Of a DNA stretch of 64,000 bases, positions 38,641 through 47,928 are shown in pieces. The position numbers and the translations under genes were made by a program. The notes beneath the pieces are model-generated. The model was not told where the DNA came from. It saw only the letters and a list, made by a program, of their open reading frames with translations, and ran no database searches. The stretch's first letter is position 1; each line of letters begins with the position of its first letter. Source of the stretch: Fluviicola sp. XM-24bin1 (GTDB lineage: Bacteria > Bacteroidota > Bacteroidia > Flavobacteriales_D > Crocinitomicaceae); NCBI GenBank assembly GCA_003149635.1, contig QCWI01000005.1:124001-188000 (forward strand), written 5' to 3'.

Positions 38641-39690
38641 ATGCTGAATAGTCGGAAGTTTTATTGGTTAGCGCAAGTTGGAGGATGGGCTGGATATTTC
38701 GGTCTCGTAGCACTTTCTCGCTACACGCGTGAGCCAGAATCCATGACTGGCGTGTATTTCCTGAACATTGCCATCATCATCCTTGGAGGAATTATCACTA
38801 CGCATTTACAGCGATTCGTCTTCATCAAGTTGGGATGGTTGAATATGCGCTTGCCGGCTTTGATTCCGCGTTTGTTGATTTCCTCCACGATTTGTGCCAC
38901 GTTGATTTGGGGCATCGATTTCATCTCAGATTATTACACGGGACTGTTGGATACCATTCCAGATTATGAGTTCTCGGTTTCCAGAATGATTTTGGGAATT
39001 ATCGGGGTGTTGATCTTAGTGCTGACTTGGAACGCGATCTACTTTACCTTCCATTTCTTCCAGAAATCAAGGAAACAGGAGATTTCCAACCTCGAACTTT
39101 TGGCGAGCAATAAGGAAAGTGAATTGAAAAACCTTCGTTCTCAGCTGAATCCACATTTCTTGTTCAATTCATTGAATAGTATTCGAGCATTGGTGGACAT
39201 CGATCCGAACAAGGCGAAGAAATCCATTACTACCTTATCCAATCTATTGAGACAGTCGCTGGTTTTGGGGAAAGAGAACCTCGTTTCACTGGAGAATGAA
39301 TTGAATGTAGCGAAGAGTTACTTGGATTTGGAGCGCGTTCGTTTTGAAGAAAGACTTCGCGTTGAATGGGAGATTGATAGCGATTTGGCTGAATTCCAGG
39401 TGCCTCCGTTCTCATTACAAATGATGGTGGAAAACGCGATCAAGCACGGGATTTCAAATTTGAAAGATGGTGGATTGGTAAAAATCTCCGCGCATTCAAG
39501 CGACGATCGCGTATGCATTCAAGTAGTGAACAGCGGAAACCTTCAGAAGGTAATGGATCTAGGGGTAGGGATCGATAATATTCAGAAACGTTTGGAATTA
39601 CAGTACGGTGATAATGCATCGTTTGCGTTAAGGGAATTGCCCGATAATTTTGTGGAAGCATTAATGTGTTTTAACAATGAGAGAGTTTAA
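38641..39690 (+). CDS. LytS-type sensor histidine kinase
   Basis: Four membrane helices (about 12-27, 38-58, 73-95, 115-140) precede the cytoplasmic kinase domain. The phosphoacceptor lies in NPHFLFNSLNSIRAL (His172), typical of the His_kinase (LytS/YehU) family, with the N box MMVENAIKHGIS near 262-273 and a short DLGVGIDNIQKRL G box. There is no recognisable ligand domain, so the signal may be sensed in the membrane. It overlaps the following response regulator by 14 bp. Confidence 0.93.
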   Translation: MLNSRKFYWLAQVGGWAGYFGLVALSRYTREPESMTGVYFLNIAIIILGGIITTHLQRFVFIKLGWLNMRLPALIPRLLISSTICATLIWGIDFISDYYTGLLDTIPDYEFSVSRMILGIIGVLILVLTWNAIYFTFHFFQKSRKQEISNLELLASNKESELKNLRSQLNPHFLFNSLNSIRALVDIDPNKAKKSITTLSNLLRQSLVLGKENLVSLENELNVAKSYLDLERVRFEERLRVEWEIDSDLAEFQVPPFSLQMMVENAIKHGISNLKDGGLVKISAHSSDDRVCIQVVNSGNLQKVMDLGVGIDNIQKRLELQYGDNASFALRELPDNFVEALMCFNNERV

Positions 39691-40438
39691 AAGTGTCGTA
39701 ATTGATGATGAGCGTTTGGCTCGTGAAGAATTGAAATCGGTTTTGTCTGAATACCCTGAAATCAATGTAGTAGGGGAGGCTCAGAATGCCGAAGAAGGAA
39801 TTGAGTTGATTAAGAAAACGAATCCTGATTTGATTTTTCTTGACATCAATATGCCGGAGGTTTCTGGTTTCGATATGCTCAAGAAATTGGAAAACATTCC
39901 TCATGTGATTTTCATCACGGCGTACGACGAATATGCGCTGAAAGCATTCGAAGTAAATGCCTTGGATTACATCTTAAAACCGATTGATCCTGAACGTCTA
40001 TCTGAAGCGATTGAGAAGCTGAAAGAACGGGAAGAGTCTGAATTTGAATCCATTGCTGAAATCCGTACGAGTCGCAAGGATCGCATGCTTACCAGCGCCG
40101 ACAAAGTGTTCATAAAAGACGGTGAGAAATGCTTCTTCGTGGAATTGTCCAAAGTTCGAATGCTGGAATCTGACGGAAACTACGTGAAAGTTTATTTCGG
40201 CAAGAATCGACCGCTTATTTTACGATCTCTGAACAGTTTCGAAAGTCGTTTGGATCCAGAGCACTTCTTCCGTGCAAACCGTAAGTTTATTATCAATCTA
40301 GATTGGATCGATAGCGTTGAGAATTGGTTCAATGGTGGGTTGCGTGTAGAATTAAAGCATGAAATCGACGGGAAGAAAGAAACGGTTGATATTTCGCGTC
40401 GTCAAGCGATACGTTTTCGAGAATTGTTGTCGCTATAG
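39677..40438 (+). CDS. LytTR-type response regulator
   Basis: A receiver domain (1-120) has the acidic pair at D10-D11, the phosphoacceptor D56 in FLDINMP, and the Lys in LKPIDP. A LytTR DNA-binding domain (about 148-250) follows, with the motif LESDGNYVKVYF and FFRANRKFIINLDWI. It forms a two-component pair with the kinase whose end it overlaps. Target genes cannot be seen from the window. The gene is followed by a bidirectional hairpin repeat. Confidence 0.95.
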   Translation: MREFKSVVIDDERLAREELKSVLSEYPEINVVGEAQNAEEGIELIKKTNPDLIFLDINMPEVSGFDMLKKLENIPHVIFITAYDEYALKAFEVNALDYILKPIDPERLSEAIEKLKEREESEFESIAEIRTSRKDRMLTSADKVFIKDGEKCFFVELSKVRMLESDGNYVKVYFGKNRPLILRSLNSFESRLDPEHFFRANRKFIINLDWIDSVENWFNGGLRVELKHEIDGKKETVDISRRQAIRFRELLSL

Positions 40439-40462
40439 TCTTTTCGAAGGACAATTGCTCTG

Positions 40463-40536
40463 TCCCCTTGAGGAGACTTTAGGGGTGATAATACCATTCA
40501 TTCTGTCACCTCCCTTAATCCCTCCTCAAGGAGGGA
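40463..40536. repeat. Inverted repeat element between convergent genes
   Basis: Arms 40463-40488 (TCCCCTTGAGGAGACTTT...) and 40506-40536 (reverse complement begins TCCCTCCTTGAGGAGGG) pair imperfectly with gaps; each arm also contains an inner CTTGAG/CTCAAG. It is likely a REP- or MITE-like element acting as a shared terminator for the response regulator and CvfB-like genes. Confidence 0.6.
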
Positions 40537-40557
40537 GAGTTTAAAATTCTGAAATCT

Positions 40558-41391
40558 TTAATTCTTTTCGTTAAGATAAATCCCATCCTTCTCCAATCGA
40601 ATAATTCGTTCTCGGTAGAGATTGCCAATGGCTTGTTTGAAGGTTTTCTTGCTCATTCCGAGAGCTTCACGAATATCATCTGGGTGACTTTTATCCGTCA
40701 AGGCAATGAATTTCTTAGTCTTGAGGATTTCGAGAATTTTCTCTGCTGATCCAGAGACTTTCGCATAACTGGTTGGATCAAGACGTACATCCAGTTTTCC
40801 GTCCTGTCGAACTTTTGCTACAAATCCGGTAGTGCGCTGTCCTGGCGTTACCGGTCGACTGATATCGTTATTGAAGATCAATCCTGAGTATTTGTTCTCA
40901 ACGATGACTTTTACGCCCAATTCCGTCTGTTCACAAATCAACAGGTTCACCTCCTTTTTCGGGTCGAAATCTTCGGTACATTCCTGCAAGAATCGATTGA
41001 CTTTCGCTGAGGCAAAGAGTCGATCAGTCGCTTCGTCCAATTGAAGGGTAACCAAATAATAGCGTCCTTCTTCGAATTTTAGTTTTTGCTCCTTGAATGG
41101 AACCATGAGATCTTTCTCCAATCCCCAATCCATAAAGGCTCCGAAGTAATTCACAGCTTTCGTTTGGAGGTACGCAAATCCGTACAAGTCAATTAATGGG
41201 CGCTCTGTTGTAGCCACTAAACGATCTTCTGAATCGCGGTATAAGTAGACATCGACTTCAGAATCGATATCCAAATCTTCCGTTAAATATTTATTGGGGA
41301 ATAAGACGTCGTTGTCTTCTGCATCACCAAGATACGCGCCCACCGAAGTGAATCGCAGAACACGCAAGGTGTTCACTTCTCCTAAATTCAT
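40558..41391 (-). CDS. CvfB-like S1-domain RNA-binding protein
   Basis: The start is the ATG at 41391; a TTG one codon upstream is less likely. The protein (277 residues) has three S1-like beta-barrel segments (GAYLGDAEDNDVLFP at about 18-32, YFGAFMDWGLEKDLMVP at 82-98, and TTGFVAKVRQDGKLDV at about 186-201) and a C-terminal winged helix (DDIREALGMSKKTFKQAIGNLY). This is the layout of CvfB/YitL-type RNA-binding proteins, which affect gene expression and virulence in Firmicutes. It begins 6 bp after the universal stress gene and is likely co-transcribed. Confidence 0.85.
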   Translation of the reverse strand: MNLGEVNTLRVLRFTSVGAYLGDAEDNDVLFPNKYLTEDLDIDSEVDVYLYRDSEDRLVATTERPLIDLYGFAYLQTKAVNYFGAFMDWGLEKDLMVPFKEQKLKFEEGRYYLVTLQLDEATDRLFASAKVNRFLQECTEDFDPKKEVNLLICEQTELGVKVIVENKYSGLIFNNDISRPVTPGQRTTGFVAKVRQDGKLDVRLDPTSYAKVSGSAEKILEILKTKKFIALTDKSHPDDIREALGMSKKTFKQAIGNLYRERIIRLEKDGIYLNEKN

Positions 41392-41397
41392 CAATTT

Positions 41398-42204
41398 CTA
41401 GAAATACAATGATGACGCCAATTTGGAATTAATCACCAAAAACGGGATTCCCTGTTTGTTGCACATCAGATTTTGCGCAAAGGTATCAAATTGTGGCAAC
41501 AAACTCTCCGAATGGTATGCAATTGCAATCATGCCGCAGTCGTTTGCTTTGGAGTAATTCATGATTTTCTTTTCGTACGAACCACGCTTTTTTGTGATTT
41601 CAATCGTTGGCGTAATGTTGCGCTCTTCGTACTGACCTTTTACAATGGAAATTCGATTGTGCAAGCGTGTATGAAGAATTTGATCCGATTGATCTTCCGC
41701 TAGCACATGCAAGTTCGAGTTCAACATGTTGGACATATCTCCAGCGATGTTTACAATTTGAAGACTTTCTTTGGTCAAATCGATAGGAACGAGGATGTTA
41801 TTTACTTCTTTGATTTCTGTATTTTTTTGCAAAATCAAGAAAGGGCATTCAGCACTAGTGATCACTTTCATAGCATGACTTCCGAATACAGACTGCAATC
41901 CACGTTTCCCATGCGTTCCCATGATGATGAGTTGGGCATGTTCTTTCTTTGCTACCTTACCAATATCTGTAAAAATGGAACCCACTTGAACCGAGTACGT
42001 CAATTCTACCGCTGGTGGTGTTTTTGTGTTTTCTACGAGTGTTTGCAATTTGGCTTTCGCCTGCATGCCCTTCTCTTTGTCGACTGCGACATTCAATAAC
42101 ATAATTTCCGCTCGTACTTTGCCTCCTAAAAATAGGGCGTACTCAAGAGCTTTTTCAGAAACAGGGGTGAAATCGTAAGGGACTATATAGAGGTTCTTAC
42201 TCAT
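41398..42204 (-). CDS. Tandem universal stress protein (UspA family)
   Basis: Two Usp-like halves are visible. The first (1-130) begins YIVPYDFTPVSEKALEYA and has the ATP-loop-like IIMGTHGKRGLQSVFGSHAMKVI. The second half (about 135-268) begins NNILVPIDL and keeps the fold but not the GxxG loop. Usp proteins respond to starvation or oxidative stress in the cytosol. A paralogue with the same organisation lies at 58553. It is upstream of the CvfB-like gene, 6 bp apart. The 207 bp upstream is AT-rich with no gene seen. Confidence 0.9.
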   Translation of the reverse strand: MSKNLYIVPYDFTPVSEKALEYALFLGGKVRAEIMLLNVAVDKEKGMQAKAKLQTLVENTKTPPAVELTYSVQVGSIFTDIGKVAKKEHAQLIIMGTHGKRGLQSVFGSHAMKVITSAECPFLILQKNTEIKEVNNILVPIDLTKESLQIVNIAGDMSNMLNSNLHVLAEDQSDQILHTRLHNRISIVKGQYEERNITPTIEITKKRGSYEKKIMNYSKANDCGMIAIAYHSESLLPQFDTFAQNLMCNKQGIPFLVINSKLASSLYF

Positions 42205-42411
42205 GGTTAGTGCTTTGTTTAAAGATAAAATTTTTTTTCAATCACCTCTAATGTGTACCACAACAATGTATAAACGACCGATTGTAGTTAATATTTTAAC
42301 ATTTTCACCCCATGAAATGTTACAATTCAAATCATAATTAGATCAAACAAAGACAGAGAATTAAATGAAATTCTGAGTAGCGAATAGTGCAATTCTTAGA
42401 GGGTTGGGATC

Positions 42412-43548
42412 CTAGTTCTTATTCTTACGCTTGAACCAACGACGCTTCTTTTTCTTCTTGGTACCGTCAAGGATGGAAAGCTCATTTGGATCGCGTTTAT
42501 CTCTCTTATTGACACGCGCATCCAGTTCTTTTTGACGATCCGTTTTTTCTTCCTTCACTTCAGTAGCTTCGCCTTCAGGAGTTACGGCAACATGCTCAGA
42601 TCCTCCCGCTGGTGCAGAAGCATCTTCCGGATTTTGCCATTCCATTTTCACCTCTCGTGTTTCAAGCTGACCATCTTCGTTCATTACAGTGACCTCTTGC
42701 TTTTTGCTACTGGTCATGTTGTCGTTTATTCCAACTACGTCCTCTTTCAATACCCATTTTTTGTTTTCGAAAACGAAGGCATCATAGGACATATCGGGTA
42801 CGTAATACGAGCGGAAATTCTTCAAAGCAGGCGATTCTGGCGACAAGTGATCCATCATAATGCGCTCGCGGTGCGGCTCATAATTCAGGTGCATGCTTGT
42901 TTTCTTAGAATGCTCGAAGAATACGCGCTTCTTCGTTTCGTTCCCCATTTTGAAGATTGGACTTCCGAATTTCACTGCGCTCGAAGTAAAGTACATCGCA
43001 TCAATCAATTTTAATTGACTTAACGAAGAGTTATGATCCCATCCGAGGAGTGTGTAGATCATTCGAGATCCTCGTTTCACTGGGATGATTTTATAATACA
43101 AAGCACCGTACCAGTTGTTATGGTCAATAACTTCAGTAGGTTGAGAAGGCATACCAAAAGTCATGTCAATTAATTCGGTCACACGAATTTCGTCCTTCTT
43201 TTTATCGTTATACATGACAAAGCAGTGGTACGTATGACTGAAATCTTCCTGCTCGACGTTCCAATTCACGATGCGAACCTGTCCGTCTGGACTGTCAATG
43301 ACACCAACCGTTTCAAGCAAAGCAAATGGATAGGTAAGAGCACCCGGTTCGTTCAAAGTTTGTGACATTAACTCTTTGAATTCACCGTTGATGGCGTTAC
43401 GTTCAGCGTTGGTTTCAGCAGACCGAAGGATGTCAAGAAGACTATCCAATTCCTGCTCCTTTTCGCGCAGAATCACAGACTCTTCCGCAAGTGTGAAAAG
43501 GGATGCCAGTGCAAAAATGGAAACTGCTACTGCTTTCATACTCATCAT
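42412..43548 (-). CDS. Hypothetical exported protein with Lys/Arg-rich tail
   Basis: The family is not recognised. An N-terminal hydrophobic stretch (about 4-21) may be a signal peptide; two Met codons (residues 1, 2 or 4) are alternative starts. The body (25-300) is a mixed alpha/beta region with YTLLGWDHNSSLSQLKLIDAMYF and MHLNYEPHRERIMMDHL, suggesting a globular domain. The tail (about 320-378) is low-complexity, first acidic (EGEATEVKEEKTD) and then very basic (KKKKKRRWFKRKNKN). No T9SS tail is seen. It stands alone with 58 bp to the dinB-like gene. Confidence 0.65.
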   Translation of the reverse strand: MMSMKAVAVSIFALASLFTLAEESVILREKEQELDSLLDILRSAETNAERNAINGEFKELMSQTLNEPGALTYPFALLETVGVIDSPDGQVRIVNWNVEQEDFSHTYHCFVMYNDKKKDEIRVTELIDMTFGMPSQPTEVIDHNNWYGALYYKIIPVKRGSRMIYTLLGWDHNSSLSQLKLIDAMYFTSSAVKFGSPIFKMGNETKKRVFFEHSKKTSMHLNYEPHRERIMMDHLSPESPALKNFRSYYVPDMSYDAFVFENKKWVLKEDVVGINDNMTSSKKQEVTVMNEDGQLETREVKMEWQNPEDASAPAGGSEHVAVTPEGEATEVKEEKTDRQKELDARVNKRDKRDPNELSILDGTKKKKKRRWFKRKNKN

Positions 43549-43606
43549 AACGAAGATACGGTGTTTTTGTTACGCTTGAAATTCTAGTTCAAGGATTGTG
43601 CCTGAA

Positions 43607-44050
43607 TTAATGAAATGAAATAAAGTTAAAGGCGGGCGGTTGGATGTCTAATGTACGCAATTCACGAGAGATTTGCGCTCGGTGATAATTGCTATGATTT
43701 AAGATATGATAAAGGATGTCGATGACGTCTTTTTCGTATAAAACGCCCTCTTCGCTCGTATAATTTACCTTGTTGTTAATTTCCTGTTTTTCGAGGAAGT
43801 CAATTGTCTTAAGATGATTCTCCTGCGATAATTTTTCCCAGTAATCGATAGGAAGGATGTCCCAGGTATGCGATTCAGAAGGAATTTCAAGTAATCGATG
43901 CATCCAGATGTGGTGCACATTCACAATGTGCGAGAAGGATTTGAGGATGTATTCGTTTAAATCGTCTTTGTGCTTCTTGAGCGTTTCGATCCAACGTTGA
44001 TTGCATCGAAAATCGTACTCGAATTTATCCAGGAAAAAATCCGTAATCAC
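43607..44050 (-). CDS. DinB-like (DUF1572-type) four-helix protein
   Basis: The pattern NQRWIETLKKH, FSHIVNVHHIWMHRLLEI and YHILNHSNYHRAQISRELR gives three histidines at the expected places for the DinB/YfiT-like metal site. Family members are four-helix-bundle, metal-dependent enzymes, some of them thiol transferases. The 147-residue size fits. It begins 1 bp after rpe, so the two are translated as an operon. The substrate is unknown. Confidence 0.82.
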   Translation of the reverse strand: MITDFFLDKFEYDFRCNQRWIETLKKHKDDLNEYILKSFSHIVNVHHIWMHRLLEIPSESHTWDILPIDYWEKLSQENHLKTIDFLEKQEINNKVNYTSEEGVLYEKDVIDILYHILNHSNYHRAQISRELRTLDIQPPAFNFISFH

Positions 44051-44051
44051 C

Positions 44052-44702
44052 TTACAGTTGTTTCAATGCAGCGATCGTTTTCTCTGGATCCTCTGATTTA
44101 AAAACAAAGCTTCCAGCTACCAAAGCATCGGCACCTGCATCTACTAATCGGCGCCCTGTTTCAAGATTCACACCGCCGTCGATCTCAATTTTTGCAGAAC
44201 TTCCTGTTTCCACGATCATCTTCTTCAATTCTGCTACTTTCTCAACCGCTTGATCGATGAATTTTTGTCCTCCGAAACCTGGATTCACTGACATGATCAG
44301 TACCAAGTCCAAATCGCGAATCACGCTGCGTAACAATTCAGGATTTGTGTGCGGATTCAACGCTACTCCCGCTTGCATATCGTGAGATTTGATCAATTGA
44401 ATCGATCGGTGCAAGTGCGGGCATGCTTCGTAATGAACGGTAAGAAGATCTGCTCCCGCCTCTTTGAAATCGGCTACATACTTGTCCGGTTCCACGATCA
44501 TGAGGTGCACATCCATTGGCTTGGTTGCGTATTTTTTCATCGCTTTCAAGACCGGAAGTCCAAAGGAAATATTAGGAACAAAAACGCCGTCCATGATATC
44601 AATATGGAACCAATCAGCTTCAGATCGGTTGATCATTTCGACGTCGCGTTGCACATTGGCAAAATCGCAAGAAAGCATGGATGGGGATACAATTACCGAC
44701 AT
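44052..44702 (-). CDS. rpe: Ribulose-phosphate 3-epimerase
   Basis: Rpe interconverts ribulose-5-phosphate and xylulose-5-phosphate in the pentose phosphate pathway. Its TIM barrel shows VSPSMLSCDFANV, FHIDIMDGVFVPNISFG (Asp and metal ligands), VHLMIVEP, LVLIMSVNPGFGGQKF and EIDGGVN. Length 216 is standard. A -7 box (TACCTTTG, 44719-44726) lies 16 bp upstream, so it can be transcribed apart from the L,D-transpeptidase gene before it. Confidence 0.97.
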   Translation of the reverse strand: MSVIVSPSMLSCDFANVQRDVEMINRSEADWFHIDIMDGVFVPNISFGLPVLKAMKKYATKPMDVHLMIVEPDKYVADFKEAGADLLTVHYEACPHLHRSIQLIKSHDMQAGVALNPHTNPELLRSVIRDLDLVLIMSVNPGFGGQKFIDQAVEKVAELKKMIVETGSSAKIEIDGGVNLETGRRLVDAGADALVAGSFVFKSEDPEKTIAALKQL

Positions 44703-44718
44703 GGAAAAATTTTTGCGG

Positions 44719-44726
44719 CAAAGGTA
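44719..44726 (-). promoter_or_regulatory. Candidate -7 box (TACCTTTG) of rpe
   Basis: It fits TAnnTTTG on the minus strand and lies 16 bp before the ATG, just downstream of the L,D-transpeptidase stop codon. Confidence 0.4.
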
Positions 44727-44733
44727 GCGATTG

Positions 44734-46326
44734 TCATGATTTTTGGCGCATGATTTTCAGGTATTCTTCATCGCGTCCGTAAATGTCAATATGTACCACC
44801 ATTCGATCCTTATCTCTGGCAACACTCACGTAATCCACATAGATAGGAATTGGGTTCAGTAACTTGATTTGATAGTTGAAATCCGTTTTTCGGCCAAGGA
44901 TACTATCCAATGAGTCTGGAATCATTTCGTTCGCTTTAAAGCGTAGGCTATCTCGTTTCAGAATTACTTTGGCTAGATCGACTGGATTTTGTGTACGCAT
45001 ACACCCATGCGAGTAGGCGCGTACATCGGCACCGAAGAGACCTTTTGACGGAGTATCGTGAAAGTACACGCTGTGCTCGTTGTAGAAATCGAACTTAATG
45101 ACTCCTAAGCTGTTAGCACGTCCCGGATCTTGCACCACTTTATATGGAAAGGCATTTTGACGAATACTTTTCCAGTCTACGGTCGACGGATCCACCTCCT
45201 CTCCAGATTTATAAATCTTGTAATTATGTTTTGCCAAATATCCGCTGTTGTACTTCAAGGCTGGTAAGATTTCCTTGCTCGAAATAGAGTAGGGGACATT
45301 CCAATAAGGATACACGACAATCTTTCGAAGCTTCGACTCCAGTTGCGGCGTTTGGTTTTCATATTTCCCAACGACGATGTTGTGATCACTTTTCAACGAG
45401 TCGTTGATGTACAAACGCAATTTGTATTCAGGAATATTGATGCGGATGTACTTATTGGGATATTGCCGATCGGATCGAATTTTGTCCATCGCCAACAAAA
45501 TGCGCTCGACCTTTCGGTAGGTACTTTCGTTCAAGGCCTTCGACGTATATTTCCCAATAACGCCGTCGGGTTTCAATCCATTGTGCAATTGAAACGTTTT
45601 TAGAGAGTCTAGCACGCCCACGGTGTCTTTGATTTCAGCAGGGAAGTATCCTTTTGAAATCAAGGCTAAACGCGCCTTCTGAACGGCTTCGGTAGAATCG
45701 TATTTCACCGATCGTACGTCGAATGTCGCTGTGTCCAATGGATAGGCATCTACAAAATCAATCAAGCCTTTGCCAAGCACTTGATACGTGCTGTCGGTTG
45801 GGCCGAATGCGATAAATTGTTCTCTAATTTCAACGCCTGATTCAAACTGTACCTTCTTCTCAAACGATTCAGCACTGATACACTTGACTTTTCGTTTCTT
45901 CTTCTTCTCAAAATCAATGATACCGTTTTCAAGGTCGTTAACCACCATCGCCGTTGCAGCGGTAAGCCAAATCTCATCTTGGATGAAGTTGTCCGTTTTG
46001 TCGTAGTTGAAGCGATTTTCAGGAATGCCAAGTGTGATCTTATTCTTGATGGCAGACTTCAGGGATTTTCCTTCGGCGGTAAGTGATTTCTCATTGCTCC
46101 AACGGGATTTAAATCCGCGCTGCTTATAATAAGACCTGACAAAATTGTGCGCTACTTTCGGGATTCCGATTGAATTCAAATAATCCGATTGGGTTGCTTT
46201 TTTAAGCTTATCGGCCATCGGAATGTTTTGATGCTCAAAGGATTGAATTTCTTCCTTCGATTTTTCTGCCTCCGAACAAGCGAAAAGCACTGTGACGAGT
46301 AGTAGCAACAAGGCGATTATCTTCAT
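44734..46326 (-). CDS. L,D-transpeptidase (YcbB/LdtD-like) lipoprotein
   Basis: The start is the ATG at 46326, which gives a lipobox (VLFAC, Cys17); a longer frame would run into the promoter region of the rhomboid gene. The protein (530 residues) has a scaffold domain with a peptidoglycan-binding (PG_binding_1-like) repeat (LKTFQLHNGLKPDGVIG) and the YkuD catalytic domain with HDTPSKGLFG and SHGCMR near 465. This is the large YcbB type, which makes 3-3 peptidoglycan crosslinks or anchors lipoproteins. It is transcribed divergently from the rhomboid gene. Confidence 0.9.
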   Translation of the reverse strand: MKIIALLLLLVTVLFACSEAEKSKEEIQSFEHQNIPMADKLKKATQSDYLNSIGIPKVAHNFVRSYYKQRGFKSRWSNEKSLTAEGKSLKSAIKNKITLGIPENRFNYDKTDNFIQDEIWLTAATAMVVNDLENGIIDFEKKKKRKVKCISAESFEKKVQFESGVEIREQFIAFGPTDSTYQVLGKGLIDFVDAYPLDTATFDVRSVKYDSTEAVQKARLALISKGYFPAEIKDTVGVLDSLKTFQLHNGLKPDGVIGKYTSKALNESTYRKVERILLAMDKIRSDRQYPNKYIRINIPEYKLRLYINDSLKSDHNIVVGKYENQTPQLESKLRKIVVYPYWNVPYSISSKEILPALKYNSGYLAKHNYKIYKSGEEVDPSTVDWKSIRQNAFPYKVVQDPGRANSLGVIKFDFYNEHSVYFHDTPSKGLFGADVRAYSHGCMRTQNPVDLAKVILKRDSLRFKANEMIPDSLDSILGRKTDFNYQIKLLNPIPIYVDYVSVARDKDRMVVHIDIYGRDEEYLKIMRQKS

Positions 46327-46399
46327 AGTTGAGTCTGCGGAAATCGTTATTTTCGTTTTAGTGGTTTGAAAATTACCCCCTCGAAGATATCCAATTTTT

Positions 46400-47077
46400 A
46401 TGGACATAAACGTACTGACTATCATTTTAATTATCACGGTGATTATTTCGTTGGTTGCACTGAACAATCAGCAAATTTTGGGCCGATATATGTTCATCCC
46501 ATATGACGTAAAACATCATCGACGCTACGACAGGTATATCACGCACATGTTCTTGCATGCAGATATCGGTCACTTGGCATTCAACATGTTCTCCCTGTTT
46601 TTTCTGGGCAACATGTTTTTAACACAGGTTGGGGGGGATTATTACAACCCCGCGAATGGCGATGAGTTCTATTTAGATGGTGGATTGATGGATACCTATG
46701 GCAGCCTGTTCGGTCAGATCCACTTCTTGATCCTATATCTCGCTGGAGGTCTTTTCGCTACAATAATTCCGTTCGTTCGACATCAGGACAATCCTCATTA
46801 CAAATCTTTAGGAGCATCCGGTGCGGTTTCCGCAGTGATTTTTGCCGCAATCATCTGGAATCCAACGATGGAATTGCAATTGTTGTTTATTCCATTTGGA
46901 ATTAAAGCGTGGTTGTTCGGGATTATTTATCTGGTCTTCGAGTATGTTATGGATCGACGGGGAGGTGGTCGAATCGCACACGACGCGCACATTGGCGGTG
47001 CGTTGTTTGGTATTCTTTACGTATTAATTATTAATATTGATAAGGGAAAGGAATTCATTCAAGCTATATTCGGATAA
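46400..47077 (+). CDS. Rhomboid family intramembrane serine protease
   Basis: Six membrane helices are present. The catalytic Ser lies in SLGASGAVSA (S140) and the His in AHDAHIGGALFG (H197); HLAFN (H58, N62) supplies the oxyanion-side residues. The family cleaves membrane proteins within the bilayer. An acidic loop after helix 2 (about 78-100) is an insert. The aminotransferase gene begins 2 bp after its stop, so the two are probably co-transcribed. Confidence 0.93.
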   Translation: MDINVLTIILIITVIISLVALNNQQILGRYMFIPYDVKHHRRYDRYITHMFLHADIGHLAFNMFSLFFLGNMFLTQVGGDYYNPANGDEFYLDGGLMDTYGSLFGQIHFLILYLAGGLFATIIPFVRHQDNPHYKSLGASGAVSAVIFAAIIWNPTMELQLLFIPFGIKAWLFGIIYLVFEYVMDRRGGGRIAHDAHIGGALFGILYVLIINIDKGKEFIQAIFG

Positions 47078-47079
47078 AC

Positions 47080-47928
47080 ATGTTGTACGTCAATAATAAT
47101 GGAGAGATTTTACCAGCGGATCAGCCAACGCTGCGTGCTGGAAATCGTGGACATTTATACGGCGACGGCGTTTTTGAAAGTATCCGAGTTTTTAGCGGGA
47201 AGCCGATCAATGTAGAAAACCATATCAAACGATTGACGGAAGGAGCAACGAAACTAAAAATGCGTCCACCGAGTTACTTTGACGCTGTGTTTTTTGAAGA
47301 GAAGGTCGTAGAACTTTTGAAGCAATCAGGGATCACTGAAGGTGGCAAATGCCGTATTTCTCTGGACAGAGCTATCGGTGGAACCTATGCTCCGGAGTCC
47401 AACGAAGTTGAGTTTTTCATCGAAGTGTATCCAATGGATACGAATTCCTACAAGCTCAATACACGTGGTTTGGAAGTGGATTTGTACACCGAATTGAAAA
47501 AGGACAAATCCCCAATTGCCAATTACAAAACGAAAAATGGTCTTTTGTATGTGATGGCTGCCGTTGCCGCAAAAGAAAAAGGGTTGGATGATTATCTAAT
47601 CTGTAATTATGGTGGAGGAATTTTAGAGAGTACCTCGGCAAATTTATTCGTAGTGAGTAATGGCGTTTTATATACTCCTGGCCTTGAAGAAGGATGTTTG
47701 GCCGGAACGATGCGCATGCAGGTAATCAACTTGGCCATTAAAAACGGAATCAAGGTGTACGAGTGCAATATTCTACCTCAAAATCTTTTGGTTGCAGACG
47801 AAATTTTTCTAACCAACGCCATTCAGGGCGTGGTATGGGTAGGTGGATACAGAACCAAGCGCTACTTTAGCAATACGGCTCGGAAGATCACAGAATTATT
47901 GAATGAAAAATGGATGGTAGAAGCATAA
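47080..47928 (+). CDS. Aminotransferase class IV (BCAT/ADCL fold)
   Basis: A fold-type IV PLP enzyme of 282 residues. The N-terminus (YVNNNGEILPADQPTLRAGNRGHLYGDGVFESIRV) is characteristic, and NYKTKNGLLYVMA carries the PLP lysine. The later segment ILESTSANLFVV is the usual cofactor-phosphate region. Class IV enzymes include branched-chain aminotransferases, D-amino acid aminotransferases and 4-amino-4-deoxychorismate lyases. None of these can be chosen safely from sequence alone. The YCII gene overlaps its end by 19 bp. Confidence 0.88.
   Translation: MLYVNNNGEILPADQPTLRAGNRGHLYGDGVFESIRVFSGKPINVENHIKRLTEGATKLKMRPPSYFDAVFFEEKVVELLKQSGITEGGKCRISLDRAIGGTYAPESNEVEFFIEVYPMDTNSYKLNTRGLEVDLYTELKKDKSPIANYKTKNGLLYVMAAVAAKEKGLDDYLICNYGGGILESTSANLFVVSNGVLYTPGLEEGCLAGTMRMQVINLAIKNGIKVYECNILPQNLLVADEIFLTNAIQGVVWVGGYRTKRYFSNTARKITELLNEKWMVEA

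Noticed and set aside
46326-46467. Longer start for the L,D-transpeptidase gene
   Set aside because: The extension overlaps the divergent rhomboid gene and would bury the lipobox, which must be N-terminal.
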